From JADMIH01 sp036399775 (GTDB lineage: Bacteria; Chloroflexota; Chloroflexia; QHBQ01; JADMIH01): 64,000 nucleotides of DNA. The notes beneath the pieces are model-generated. The model saw only the letters and a program-made list of their open reading frames with translations, had not been told where the DNA came from and did no database searches. Numbering within the stretch: the first letter of the stretch is position 1; each line of letters starts with the position of its first letter. Below are positions 48,131 through 56,438 of this stretch, one piece after another. The position numbers and the translations under genes were made by a program. The stretch is taken from the NCBI GenBank assembly GCA_036399775.1, contig DASWMJ010000096.1, positions 70,538 through 134,537 on the forward strand, given 5' to 3'.

Positions 48131-48211
48131 TTTTAGATTTCCGATTTTAGATTTTAGATTGTTTCAGCGTTACCCTATTCAATCTAAAATCTAAAATCGG
48201 AAATCTAAAAT
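48130..48211. repeat. Inverted heptamer arrays (TTTTAGA / TCTAAAA)
   Basis: Left units TTTTAGA and variants (48131-48161), right units TCTAAAA (48180-48210). The same unit is used at 18743-19180 and 49546-49591. The element begins at the permease stop codon and ends just before the ribosome-binding site of the GH1 gene. Confidence 0.92.
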
Positions 48212-48229
48212 AAGGAGATTGCAATCATA

Positions 48230-49552
48230 ATGACAACCCCGGATACTTTTCCTCCCGACTTTGCCTGGGGCGCTGCCACGGCGGCTTACCAGATCGAGGG
48301 CGCGTTCAACGAGGACGGCAGGGGAGAGTCGATATGGGACCGCTTCAGCCATACGCCGGGTAAGGTGAAGAACGGCGATACCGGCGACGTGGCATGCGAC
48401 CATTACCACCGCTACCGCGAAGACATAGCCTTGATGAAGCAGATCGGCCTCAAGGCATATCGCTTTTCGACTTCCTGGCCCAGGGTCCTCCCAAACGGGC
48501 GGGGTCCCGCCAATCGCTTAGGGCTGGATTTCTATGATAGGCTAGTGGACCAATTGCTGGAGGCGAATATCCAGCCATTCCTGACCCTGTACCACTGGGA
48601 CCTGCCCCAGGCGCTGCAAGACAAGGGCGGGTGGGCCAACCGCGACACCTGCGGCTATTTCGCCGATTACGCCACGCTCATGGCCCGGCGTTTCGGCGAT
48701 CGTGTGAACTACTGGACTACCTTCAATGAGCCGTGGGTTGTTGCGTGGGTCGGCAATTACCAGGGTGAGCACGCTCCAGGCTTCACCGATATAAAGCTGG
48801 CGATGCACGCAACTCACCATCTGCTGGTCGCGCACGGGCTGGCAACGCAAGCGATCCGCACGATAGCCCCACAGGTCAACTTTGGTATCGTGCTCGATTT
48901 CGCGCCCCCGGAGCCTGCCGAAGAGACCGAGGACAACCATGCCGCCGCAGAGTCAATCTGGCAGCGAGGTGGCGCGCTCTTCTTAGACCCACTTTTCCGG
49001 GGGCACTATCCGCCCACCGTCCAGCCGTTTGTCGAAGAATGCGAGGTGCCCGTGCAACCGGGCGACCACGCTCTCATCGCGCAACCTCTCGACTATGTCG
49101 GCGTCAACTTCTACCGGCGCATAGTGTTTGACGAGCAAGGCAACCCGGCCCGCGTTCCGGGCGCTGAGTATACCGAAATGGACTGGGAAGTCCACGCACC
49201 CGCTTTCAAGCGCCTGCTGCTTCGCCTGTCCAGCGAGTACCGCCTACCGCCCATCTACATTACCGAGAACGGGGCTGCGTTCGCGGATGAAGTCGGCAGG
49301 GATGGAGAGGTCCATGATGAGCGCCGCCTGAATTATATCCGGGAGCATCTTGGTGCCGTGCATGAAGCCATGTCGGAAGGCGCGGACGTACGCGGCTATT
49401 TTGCCTGGTCGCTGCTCGATAACTTTGAATGGGCAGAGGGCTATTCCAAGCGCTTCGGCCTCGTCTACGTTGACTACCCGACGCAAAAGCGCATCATCAA
49501 GGACAGCGGGAAATGGTACGCGCAGGTCATCGCGCAAAACCGGCTATTTTAG
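48230..49552 (+). CDS. Beta-glucosidase, glycoside hydrolase family 1
   Basis: The 440-residue protein is a full-length GH1 retaining beta-glycosidase. The acid/base Glu167 lies in TFNEP and the nucleophile Glu346 in YITENG; the N-terminal FAWGAATAAYQIEGAF and the late DNFEWAEGYSKRFGLVYVD are family signatures. AAGGAG precedes the ATG. No signal peptide, so it hydrolyses imported beta-linked disaccharides in the cytoplasm. Its position after the importer genes suggests the substrate is a beta-glucoside or cellobiose/chitobiose-like sugar. Confidence 0.95.
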   Translation: MTTPDTFPPDFAWGAATAAYQIEGAFNEDGRGESIWDRFSHTPGKVKNGDTGDVACDHYHRYREDIALMKQIGLKAYRFSTSWPRVLPNGRGPANRLGLDFYDRLVDQLLEANIQPFLTLYHWDLPQALQDKGGWANRDTCGYFADYATLMARRFGDRVNYWTTFNEPWVVAWVGNYQGEHAPGFTDIKLAMHATHHLLVAHGLATQAIRTIAPQVNFGIVLDFAPPEPAEETEDNHAAAESIWQRGGALFLDPLFRGHYPPTVQPFVEECEVPVQPGDHALIAQPLDYVGVNFYRRIVFDEQGNPARVPGAEYTEMDWEVHAPAFKRLLLRLSSEYRLPPIYITENGAAFADEVGRDGEVHDERRLNYIREHLGAVHEAMSEGADVRGYFAWSLLDNFEWAEGYSKRFGLVYVDYPTQKRIIKDSGKWYAQVIAQNRLF

Positions 49553-49591
49553 ATTGAATAGTTGGCTCCGAAATCTAAAATCTAAAATCAC
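49546..49591. repeat. Heptamer array (TTTTAGA/TCTAAAA)
   Basis: A single TTTTAGATT at the GH1 stop codon and three TCTAAAA-type units at 49570-49589 form another inverted set, between the GH1 and kinase genes. Confidence 0.8.
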
Positions 49592-49605
49592 TTTGAGGTA
49601 ATCTG

Positions 49606-50676
49606 ATGGACAGTCGGGGCCAACGGCGCGACCTGCTGGTAGGAGTGGACGTAGGCGGGACCAAGGTCGCCGTGCTGGTGGTTGACGGCGGCTACAACGT
49701 GCTCAGCCAGATCATGCTACCGACCGTCCTAGGCAGTTCCCAGGCCACGCTAACCTCCATCACAGGGGCTGTGCAGCAAGGCGTCGAGCAGGCGGGAGCA
49801 AGTCTGGATTGCGTAGCGGCGGTGGGCCTCGGCGTTCCGGGGAGAGTAGACACCGCAACGGGGCTTGTACGCCGCGCCGTGAACCTGGGTTGGGAAGAGC
49901 TGCCCTTCGGCCAACTCCTCTCGGCTCAGCTTGGCGTGCCATGCGTGCTCGAAAACGATGTGACGCTGGCTGCTATAGGCGCACAGCATTATATGGGCAT
50001 AAGCGAAGCGAGGGGTGCCAGCCGCAATATGGCCTATGTAAGCGTGGGCACGGGTATCGCCGCAGGGCTTGTGCTCGATGGCCGCACCTATCGAGGCGCG
50101 CACGGTATGGCAGGTGAGATCGGCCACATGATAATCGCCCCCGGTGGGCCTCGCTGCCAGTGTGGCGCGCACGGCTGCCTGGAAGCGGTAGCGGCAGGCC
50201 CCGCGATTGCGCGCCTGGGAGAGGAAGCTGCTTTGTCCCCCGGCGATACGCTGTTGCGCCTGTACAGGCCCGTAACCGCCGAGGCCGTGTACCAGGCAGC
50301 GAGAGATGGGGACGCTGCCGCTACTACCATCATCCGCAAGGTAAGTGGGCACCTCGCGCTGGCTCTTCAGCAGCTTATCGTAGCCTACGACGTGGAATGC
50401 ATCGTATTTGGCGGCGGTGTCTCGCGTGAGGGAGATACGTTCCTTCAGCCCATACTTGCAGAGCTAGCGCACCTGCGTGAGCAATCCGTACTGACCGGCG
50501 AGATGCTGCAACCGGACATGATTCGCGTCTTGCCGTCCGACTACGATGCGGGCGCATGGGGAGCGGTGCTGCTGGCGGCTGAAAGTACAGCACGCATCTC
50601 TCCAAAGTATAGACATGTTACCCTCCCCGACGGGGTTACAGGGGGTGCCCCCGGTAAATTCTCAGAGACGGGGTAA
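49606..50676 (+). CDS. ROK family sugar kinase (glucokinase or GlcNAc kinase)
   Basis: The 356-residue protein is a ROK kinase without a DNA-binding domain: phosphate loop LVGVDVGGTKVAVLVVD (about 10-26), sugar-binding GLGVPGRVD (about 74-82), VGTGIAAGLVLDG (about 147-159) and the zinc motif CQCGAHGCLE (about 184-193). It phosphorylates glucose, N-acetylglucosamine or a similar hexose using ATP. The next genes, nagZ-, nagA- and SIS-type, favour GlcNAc, because NagA needs GlcNAc-6-phosphate; glucose from the GH1 enzyme is the alternative. Confidence 0.87.
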   Translation: MDSRGQRRDLLVGVDVGGTKVAVLVVDGGYNVLSQIMLPTVLGSSQATLTSITGAVQQGVEQAGASLDCVAAVGLGVPGRVDTATGLVRRAVNLGWEELPFGQLLSAQLGVPCVLENDVTLAAIGAQHYMGISEARGASRNMAYVSVGTGIAAGLVLDGRTYRGAHGMAGEIGHMIIAPGGPRCQCGAHGCLEAVAAGPAIARLGEEAALSPGDTLLRLYRPVTAEAVYQAARDGDAAATTIIRKVSGHLALALQQLIVAYDVECIVFGGGVSREGDTFLQPILAELAHLREQSVLTGEMLQPDMIRVLPSDYDAGAWGAVLLAAESTARISPKYRHVTLPDGVTGGAPGKFSETG

Positions 50677-50684
50677 AGCCAACG

Positions 50685-50775
50685 GTAGGGGCGACCCGGT
50701 GGGGCGCCCAGGGGGGGGTGGCGGATCATGCGTGCCGGCGACCTCAGACAGGGCGACCCACCGGGTCGCCCCTAC
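50685..50775. repeat. GTAGGGGCG-family palindromic element (GACCCGGTGGG arm)
   Basis: Ends GTAGGGGCGACCCGGTGGG and CCCACCGGGTCGCCCCTAC in complementary form. Middle GGTGGCGGATCATGCGTGCC. Between the kinase and the GH3 gene. Confidence 0.88.
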
Positions 50776-50819
50776 CGGAAACATATTCTTCTTCCTTCAA
50801 TCTATAAATAGGAGAAATA

Positions 50820-52424
50820 ATGGGTAATTCCGCATTCCGCATTCCGCATTCCGCAATTACTCTTGAGCAAGCCGTCGGCCAGAAGTTGCTGGCGGCCTTC
50901 CAGGGTTACCATGTACCCGACGGGTTGGTGGATTTGCTGAAGCATACGCAGATCGGCGGGGTAACTCTGTTCCGCTCGTTGAACGTGCAGAACCCCGCAC
51001 AAGTACGCGACCTGACTAACGCTTTGCAAACAGCAGCGGCGACAGCCGGGCAGCCTCCACTTCTGATTTGCGCGGACCAGGAGGGCGGCCAGTTGTTGGC
51101 TATGGCAGGCACTACCCCTTTCCCTGGCAACATGGCGCTGGGGGCTACGCGCTCGCCGGAGCTTGCCCACCGCACCGGATTCGCGATTGGGCGGGAGCTT
51201 GCGGCTATGGGAATAAATGTCAATTATGCGCCGGTGTGCGATGTGAACGTCAACCCGCAAAACCCGGTAATAGGTACCCGTTCTTTCGGTGAAGACCCTG
51301 CCGAGGTGGGGCGGCTTGGCGCGGCAATGATCGAGGGGCTGCAAGCGGCGGGCGTGGCAGCAACGGCCAAGCACTTCCCCGGACATGGAGACACGGCCAC
51401 CGACTCGCACTACGCCACGCCCGTGCTACCCTTCGATGAAGAGCGTTTGCGCCGGGTCGAACTACCCCCGTTCAGCAGCGCGATTGAGGCGGGCGTCAAG
51501 CTGATGATGACCGCGCATATAGCCCTGCCGGGCCTCACCGGGGGCCTCGAAGTGCCTGCCACCCTTTCTCCCGCGATCATGAGGAAGCTTTTGCGAGACG
51601 ATCTTGGCTTTCGTGGGGTAGTGGTTAGCGACGCGATGGATATGGGTGCCATCGAAAGGGGGCTGGGCCTCGCGATAGACTGTATAGCTGCATCGGCGGC
51701 AGGGGTTGACTTGCTGTTGCTCGCCGACTGTGGCGAGGGCTTCCAGGCCGTGTACTCTGCCGTGCTACAAGCAGCCAGGAGAGGTCTACTTGAACCCGGC
51801 GAAATGATGGCATCGGCCCACAGAGTGCTAGAGCTGAAGGCATGGCTCAACAAGCACGAACAACCAGGATTAGAAGTAGTAAACTGCGAAGAGCATCGCG
51901 CCCTGGCCTACGAGATAGCCGCCCAATCGGTTACCCTGCTGCGCGATACGCAGGGGTGCTTACCTTTGAGTCTCCCAGCTGAAGCACGGATAGCCCTGGT
52001 CCTGCCTCGCCCATCGGATCTCACGCCCGCCGACACTTCTTCATACGATAAGCCGGTGTTGGCAGAGATGCTGCGCCGGTACCATCCCGCCGTAGACCAA
52101 ATAGATGTGCCCACCAACCCCGGTTCGTCCGATATTGGCGCGGTGTTGCAACAGGTAAAGGACTACGACCTCGTAATAGTGGGTACCATCAACGCCTTCC
52201 AGCACGAAGGGCAGGCCGCCCTGGTCAATATGCTGCTGGAGGCAGGCAGCAAGTTAATAGCGGTGGCCCTCCGTATGCCTTATGACCTGTCGGCCTATCC
52301 GGGCGCGCCCACATATATTTGCACCTATAACCTTCAGCCGCCGTCTATGGAAGCCCTGGCCGACGCTTTGTGGGGGCGGATTCCTTTCGTGGGGCGATCA
52401 CCCGTTATGGTGGCGGGTGCCTGA
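50820..52424 (+). CDS. nagZ: GH3 beta-N-acetylhexosaminidase, NagZ type
   Basis: The 534-residue protein has the GH3 domain with LICADQEGGQL (about 79-89), the NagZ hallmark KHFPGHGDTATDSH (about 182-195) whose His/Asp act as acid/base, and nucleophile region VVVSDAMDMGAIE. A C-terminal region of about 180 residues follows. It removes terminal beta-GlcNAc from chitooligosaccharides or muropeptides; no signal peptide. The ATG has AGGAG upstream, and codons 3-12 (NSAFRIPHSA) are translated heptamer repeat placed directly after the start codon. Confidence 0.9.
   Translation: MGNSAFRIPHSAITLEQAVGQKLLAAFQGYHVPDGLVDLLKHTQIGGVTLFRSLNVQNPAQVRDLTNALQTAAATAGQPPLLICADQEGGQLLAMAGTTPFPGNMALGATRSPELAHRTGFAIGRELAAMGINVNYAPVCDVNVNPQNPVIGTRSFGEDPAEVGRLGAAMIEGLQAAGVAATAKHFPGHGDTATDSHYATPVLPFDEERLRRVELPPFSSAIEAGVKLMMTAHIALPGLTGGLEVPATLSPAIMRKLLRDDLGFRGVVVSDAMDMGAIERGLGLAIDCIAASAAGVDLLLLADCGEGFQAVYSAVLQAARRGLLEPGEMMASAHRVLELKAWLNKHEQPGLEVVNCEEHRALAYEIAAQSVTLLRDTQGCLPLSLPAEARIALVLPRPSDLTPADTSSYDKPVLAEMLRRYHPAVDQIDVPTNPGSSDIGAVLQQVKDYDLVIVGTINAFQHEGQAALVNMLLEAGSKLIAVALRMPYDLSAYPGAPTYICTYNLQPPSMEALADALWGRIPFVGRSPVMVAGA
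50827..50858. repeat. Heptamer array after the nagZ start codon
   Basis: Four CCGCATT-type units (CCGCATT, three near-perfect) directly follow the first three codons of the GH3 gene and are translated. The same unit in the opposite orientation (GAATGCG) occurs in glcF. Confidence 0.88.
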
Positions 52425-52436
52425 GGTAGAGCACTG

Positions 52437-53594
52437 ATGCTCTATATCGAGCCTGCGGCCATTGTAACACCCGAAGGCTTGCTGGAAGATCGCGCGGTGC
52501 TTGTGGATGGCGAGCGCATCGTTGCCGTTGACTATGCCTCCCGGCTGCCATGTCCGGCGGGGGCGCGCAAACGGGAAGCGGCGGGCCTATCGCTGGCTCC
52601 CGGCTTTATCGACCTTCAGATAAATGGGGCCTTCGGTAGCGATTTCACCAACGAGCCGGGCGCTATCTGGCAAGCAGCCGCCCTACTGCCCAGGTATGGC
52701 GTCACGTCATTTCTGCCGACGATTATTAGCTCGCCGCGTGAGAGGGTGGAGATAGCCCAGGCTGTCATATGTGAGGGCCAGCCTCCAGGCTTCAGGGGTG
52801 CAACTCCGCTTGGGCTTCACCTTGAAGGGCCATTCCTCAACCCGGCAAAGCGCGGCGCGCACAACCCGGCGCACCTACGCCTGCCCGATACGGCGGAGGC
52901 TCAAGGCTGGACCCCGGATAGAGGTATCCGTTTTGTAACGCTGGCTCCTGAGCTACCCGGCGCACTTGGGATGATCGAAATGCTGGCAGCGCGAGGCATA
53001 GTAGTCAGCGAGGGCCATTCCCTGGCTAATTATGAGGAGGGCATCGCCGGTATCAATGCGGGCATCAGATATGGCACCCACCTGTTCAACGCTATGCCCG
53101 TACTGGACCACCGGGAACCGGGGCTGGTGGGTGCGCTGCTTGGCGATGGCCGGGTAACTGTTGGGCTTATAGCCGACGGCATCCACCTGCACCCCAGCAT
53201 GGTAGCGCTGGCCTGGAAAGCTAAAGGCCCCTCTCGGTTAAGCCTGGTGACGGATGCAATGGCGGCACTCGGCATGTCAGATGGCATCTATAAACTGGCG
53301 GACCAGGACGTGATTGTAGCGGGTGAGGCGGCCCGCCTGGCAGACGGCAGGTTGGCGGGAAGCGTGCTGACCCTGGACCAGGCTGTGCGCAACCTGATCA
53401 GTTTTGCAGGTTGTAGTCCATGCGATGCCATCTCCACCGTAACTACCGTACCTGCATCGCTACTTGGAATGGCGGACTCGCGAAGCCAGATCGCCCCAGG
53501 CTCCCGCGCCGACATGGTATTGCTGGACGGCGGTCTGCGCGTTGTGGAGACGCTGGTCGCCGGAGAGGTCGTTTATTCAACACGGGCCGATTAA
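52437..53594 (+). CDS. nagA: N-acetylglucosamine-6-phosphate deacetylase
   Basis: The 385-residue protein is an amidohydrolase-fold NagA: GFIDLQINGAFGSDFTN (about 62-78), metal ligand Glu in LGLHLEGPFLNPAKRGAHNP (about 126-145), His in SEGHSLANY and GTHLFNAMPVLDHREPGLVG (about 216-235), and catalytic Asp in LVTDAMAALGM (about 272-282). It converts GlcNAc-6-phosphate to glucosamine-6-phosphate plus acetate. The start ATG lies 12 bases after the nagZ stop, so co-translation is likely. Confidence 0.94.
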   Translation: MLYIEPAAIVTPEGLLEDRAVLVDGERIVAVDYASRLPCPAGARKREAAGLSLAPGFIDLQINGAFGSDFTNEPGAIWQAAALLPRYGVTSFLPTIISSPRERVEIAQAVICEGQPPGFRGATPLGLHLEGPFLNPAKRGAHNPAHLRLPDTAEAQGWTPDRGIRFVTLAPELPGALGMIEMLAARGIVVSEGHSLANYEEGIAGINAGIRYGTHLFNAMPVLDHREPGLVGALLGDGRVTVGLIADGIHLHPSMVALAWKAKGPSRLSLVTDAMAALGMSDGIYKLADQDVIVAGEAARLADGRLAGSVLTLDQAVRNLISFAGCSPCDAISTVTTVPASLLGMADSRSQIAPGSRADMVLLDGGLRVVETLVAGEVVYSTRAD

Positions 53595-53639
53595 GAAGTA
53601 GGCAGGCTGAGCAAGGCAGAAACAGGGAAAGGAGAAGGC

Positions 53640-54680
53640 GTGGCACTCAGAGACGAGATATTAGAGCAGCCGGGTGTCTTGCGTGGCTGGATAGAGACGC
53701 AGATGCAAACGGCGTCCGGTATAGCCGAGGCTATCCTTTCGCGCGACGTGCAATACATCTTCCTGGCGGCGAGGGGTAGCTCAGACCACGCAGGAGTGTA
53801 CGCGCAGTACCTTTTTAGCGCGCGGAATCGCCTGGCGGTAGCCCTGGCAACGCCGTCGCTGTTTACGATGTACCCTCAGTCGCCCCGGCTGCACAACTCG
53901 CTCGTGATCGGCATATCGCAGTCCGGCCAGTCTCCCGATATAGTGAGTGTTATCGCCGAAGGAAGACGACAGGGCGCTATTACCCTGGCTATCACCAACG
54001 ACTCTGACTCTCCGTTGGCGCGGGCCGCCGAGCTTACCCTGGGGTTACACACAGGGCCGGAGAAAGCCGTGGCCGCCACCAAGACTTACACCGCACAGCT
54101 GTTGGCGCTGGGTGCGCTCTCTGTTGCCCTGGCGGGAAACAAAGAAGCTGACTTGGCTGACCTGGCCGGGGTGCCTGACGCAGTACAATCGGCGCTGGAA
54201 CTGGAGCCGGAAGCCGAGCGAATCGCCGGAAGACACGCTTTAATGGATCACTGTGTGGTGCTGGGGCGCGGTTACAACTATGCCACGGCCCAGGAATGGG
54301 CGTTGAAGCTCAAGGAGCTTGCATACGTATTTACGGATGTTTACTCTACGGCAGATTTCCGGCACGGGCCGATAGCGATAGTCGAGCCGGGTTTCCCGGT
54401 GCTGGCCGTAGCTCCGCAAGGGGCGGTCCTGGCGGACCAGTTAGCCTTATTCTCAAGGCTGCGCGACGACTACAAGGCTAAACTGGTAATCATCTCGGAC
54501 AGCGACCAGGCGCTGTCCCTGGGGGCTGAGAAGTTACGCCTGCCACCTGGGCTGTCCGAGTGGCTGACCCCAATCGTTAGCATCGTCCCGGCCCAGTTGT
54601 TCTGCTACCATCTCACCCGCGCTAAGGGTTACGATACCGAGAACCCTCGCATGCTGCACAAGATAACTCTGACCGAATAG
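53640..54680 (+). CDS. SIS-domain glucosamine-6-phosphate deaminase/isomerase (NagB-II-like)
   Basis: The 346-residue protein has two SIS domains as in the isomerase half of GlmS: IFLAARGSSDHAGVYAQYL (about 40-58), IGISQSGQSPDIVSVI (about 88-103), ATKTYTAQLLALGAL, and in the second domain ALKLKELAYVFTDVYSTADF (about 220-240) with RHGPIAIVEP. It lacks the glutaminase domain, so it probably deaminates glucosamine-6-phosphate to fructose-6-phosphate, the NagB-II type reaction, following NagA. The start is GTG at 53640 with AAAGGAG upstream. Confidence 0.87.
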   Translation: MALRDEILEQPGVLRGWIETQMQTASGIAEAILSRDVQYIFLAARGSSDHAGVYAQYLFSARNRLAVALATPSLFTMYPQSPRLHNSLVIGISQSGQSPDIVSVIAEGRRQGAITLAITNDSDSPLARAAELTLGLHTGPEKAVAATKTYTAQLLALGALSVALAGNKEADLADLAGVPDAVQSALELEPEAERIAGRHALMDHCVVLGRGYNYATAQEWALKLKELAYVFTDVYSTADFRHGPIAIVEPGFPVLAVAPQGAVLADQLALFSRLRDDYKAKLVIISDSDQALSLGAEKLRLPPGLSEWLTPIVSIVPAQLFCYHLTRAKGYDTENPRMLHKITLTE

Positions 54681-54893
54681 CTGCTTCAGCTTCGTTCTGT
54701 GCCTGGGTAGCTTGGTCACAACTAACAGTCGGCAGTTCTTAGCGGGCTGTATTGCAAAAATCATAGACATTTAGTAGAGTGAAACTTGACGCAGAGGCGG
54801 CATAAGTGCGAAACTCTACAACGCATTCAGCAAACAGGAAACCCTTAGCGTCCATTGGCTCGGTCACAATTTGAACACGAGAGGAGGAGTAAT

Positions 54894-56414
54894 ATGCCAG
54901 AGTTCGCTTGTATTAACTACGACCTGGTAGGAATTTATCGTACCCCTGAACGTGAGGGGTATGCTGGAACGCTTGCCTGGGGAGATACGGTCGAGGTACT
55001 GGAAAAAACGAATACATACTTGAAGGTACCATACTATTTGCGCAACAAGGATGGGAGCCTGCAATCTGAGCCTTCTCCCTGCTACATTATCCCCAGGAAG
55101 GTTACGCCTGATGAAATCATCGTTGCTCCCGAAGAGAATAAGGTCTTGCGTATGGACTTCGTTGATGTGCAACAGGGTGATGGCTCCATCGTCCAGACCC
55201 CAAAAGGGAAGACGATAATCATCGACGGGGGGATGGGCAACCTCTTCGCACGTTATCTTGCCGCCAGATACCGGGGTAGCTCCAAAGACAATCCCCAGCA
55301 GTTCGACTGCATCGTTGTGACGCACGGGGACGCGGATCACTTCGCCGGCCTCACAGCCATCCATGCAACGGAGAAGAATGACTCAAAGAGTAAGCGCCTA
55401 TTCATGTATCCGAGACGTGTTTATCACAATGGCCTTGTCAAGCGCCCTGGCAAAATGAACGGGCAGGACCTTACTCCCAAAGAGATGTTTGGGGCCACCG
55501 TACCCATAGGCAATCGAACCATCATCACCGATCTAGTGGACGATCTCACGCAGACGCCGGATACGGTGATGAACGAGCCATTTCGCGCCTGGAAAAAGGC
55601 GCTCTCCAGTTACCGGCAACGCTATGAAGGTCCGTTCGGACCTATGGATATTCGGAGGCTGGCCTACGGAGACGATGATGCCTTCAGCTTCCTCTCAGAT
55701 GAGGGGATAAAGGTGGAGGTCCTTGGCCCTATACCTTATGAGAAAGATGGCATATATGGGTTACCTTTTTTGGGTGCGCCCTCGCGAAACCCACGCCTCG
55801 AAGATGAGTCTTTGGACCTATCGGACGAAGTCTTCAAGGGTACGGACGATTCGCATACTATCAACGGCCACTCGGTGCTCCTGAGGCTGACGTACGGAAA
55901 CGTAAGATTACTGTACACGGGTGACATGAACAACCAGAGCGAAAGGACCCTGGTCAGGCAGCATAAAGAGAAGCTCAGCGCAGAAGTTATGAAAGTGCCT
56001 CACCACGGTTCGCATGATTTCTCTGCTGCTTTTCTCAGGGCGGTTTCACCGCTGGTATCCGTGGTCTCTTCGGGTGACGAGAATGAAAGAGTCGAATATA
56101 TACACCCTCGGGCCAATCTGATGGGAGCGCTTGGTCGATACTCAAGGGTCTCCGAACCGCTGGTGTTCGTAACAGAACTGGTCGCCTTCTTCAAGTATGA
56201 GGGCTATGCAAGACCCGTATCCGACGCTGATGCACAGGAGCGAGGTAGCTTTATTGCATTCAGCAGGTCGGCTTGGGGGATCGTTCGCGTACGGACTGAC
56301 GGACATCGTCTCTTTGTTTACACGGACAGCGGTAAGCGAGGGCAGTTTGAAACCTATGCCTACACAATAGAGGATGGAGCAGTACCCCAGGCGACCAAGG
56401 TGCGAGCAACGTGA
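54894..56414 (+). CDS. ComEC-like MBL-fold hydrolase with N-terminal SH3-like domain
   Basis: The 506-residue protein starts at ATG 54894 (AGGAGG upstream). Residues about 10-67 look like a bacterial SH3 domain (LVGIYRTPEREGYAGTLAWG ... YLKVPYYL). The MBL domain follows: QQGDGSIVQTPKGKTIIIDG (about 94-111), metal motif THGDADHFAGL (143-153), RLLYTGDMNN and VPHHGSHDFS, the order seen in ComEC-type extracellular or periplasmic hydrolases, but here with no signal peptide or membrane segment. An insertion of about 100 residues between metal sites is unusual. Function unknown; an MBL gene with a similar layout follows directly. Confidence 0.75.
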   Translation: MPEFACINYDLVGIYRTPEREGYAGTLAWGDTVEVLEKTNTYLKVPYYLRNKDGSLQSEPSPCYIIPRKVTPDEIIVAPEENKVLRMDFVDVQQGDGSIVQTPKGKTIIIDGGMGNLFARYLAARYRGSSKDNPQQFDCIVVTHGDADHFAGLTAIHATEKNDSKSKRLFMYPRRVYHNGLVKRPGKMNGQDLTPKEMFGATVPIGNRTIITDLVDDLTQTPDTVMNEPFRAWKKALSSYRQRYEGPFGPMDIRRLAYGDDDAFSFLSDEGIKVEVLGPIPYEKDGIYGLPFLGAPSRNPRLEDESLDLSDEVFKGTDDSHTINGHSVLLRLTYGNVRLLYTGDMNNQSERTLVRQHKEKLSAEVMKVPHHGSHDFSAAFLRAVSPLVSVVSSGDENERVEYIHPRANLMGALGRYSRVSEPLVFVTELVAFFKYEGYARPVSDADAQERGSFIAFSRSAWGIVRVRTDGHRLFVYTDSGKRGQFETYAYTIEDGAVPQATKVRAT

Positions 56415-56438
56415 GTTACGGAGCGTAAGGTGGACACT

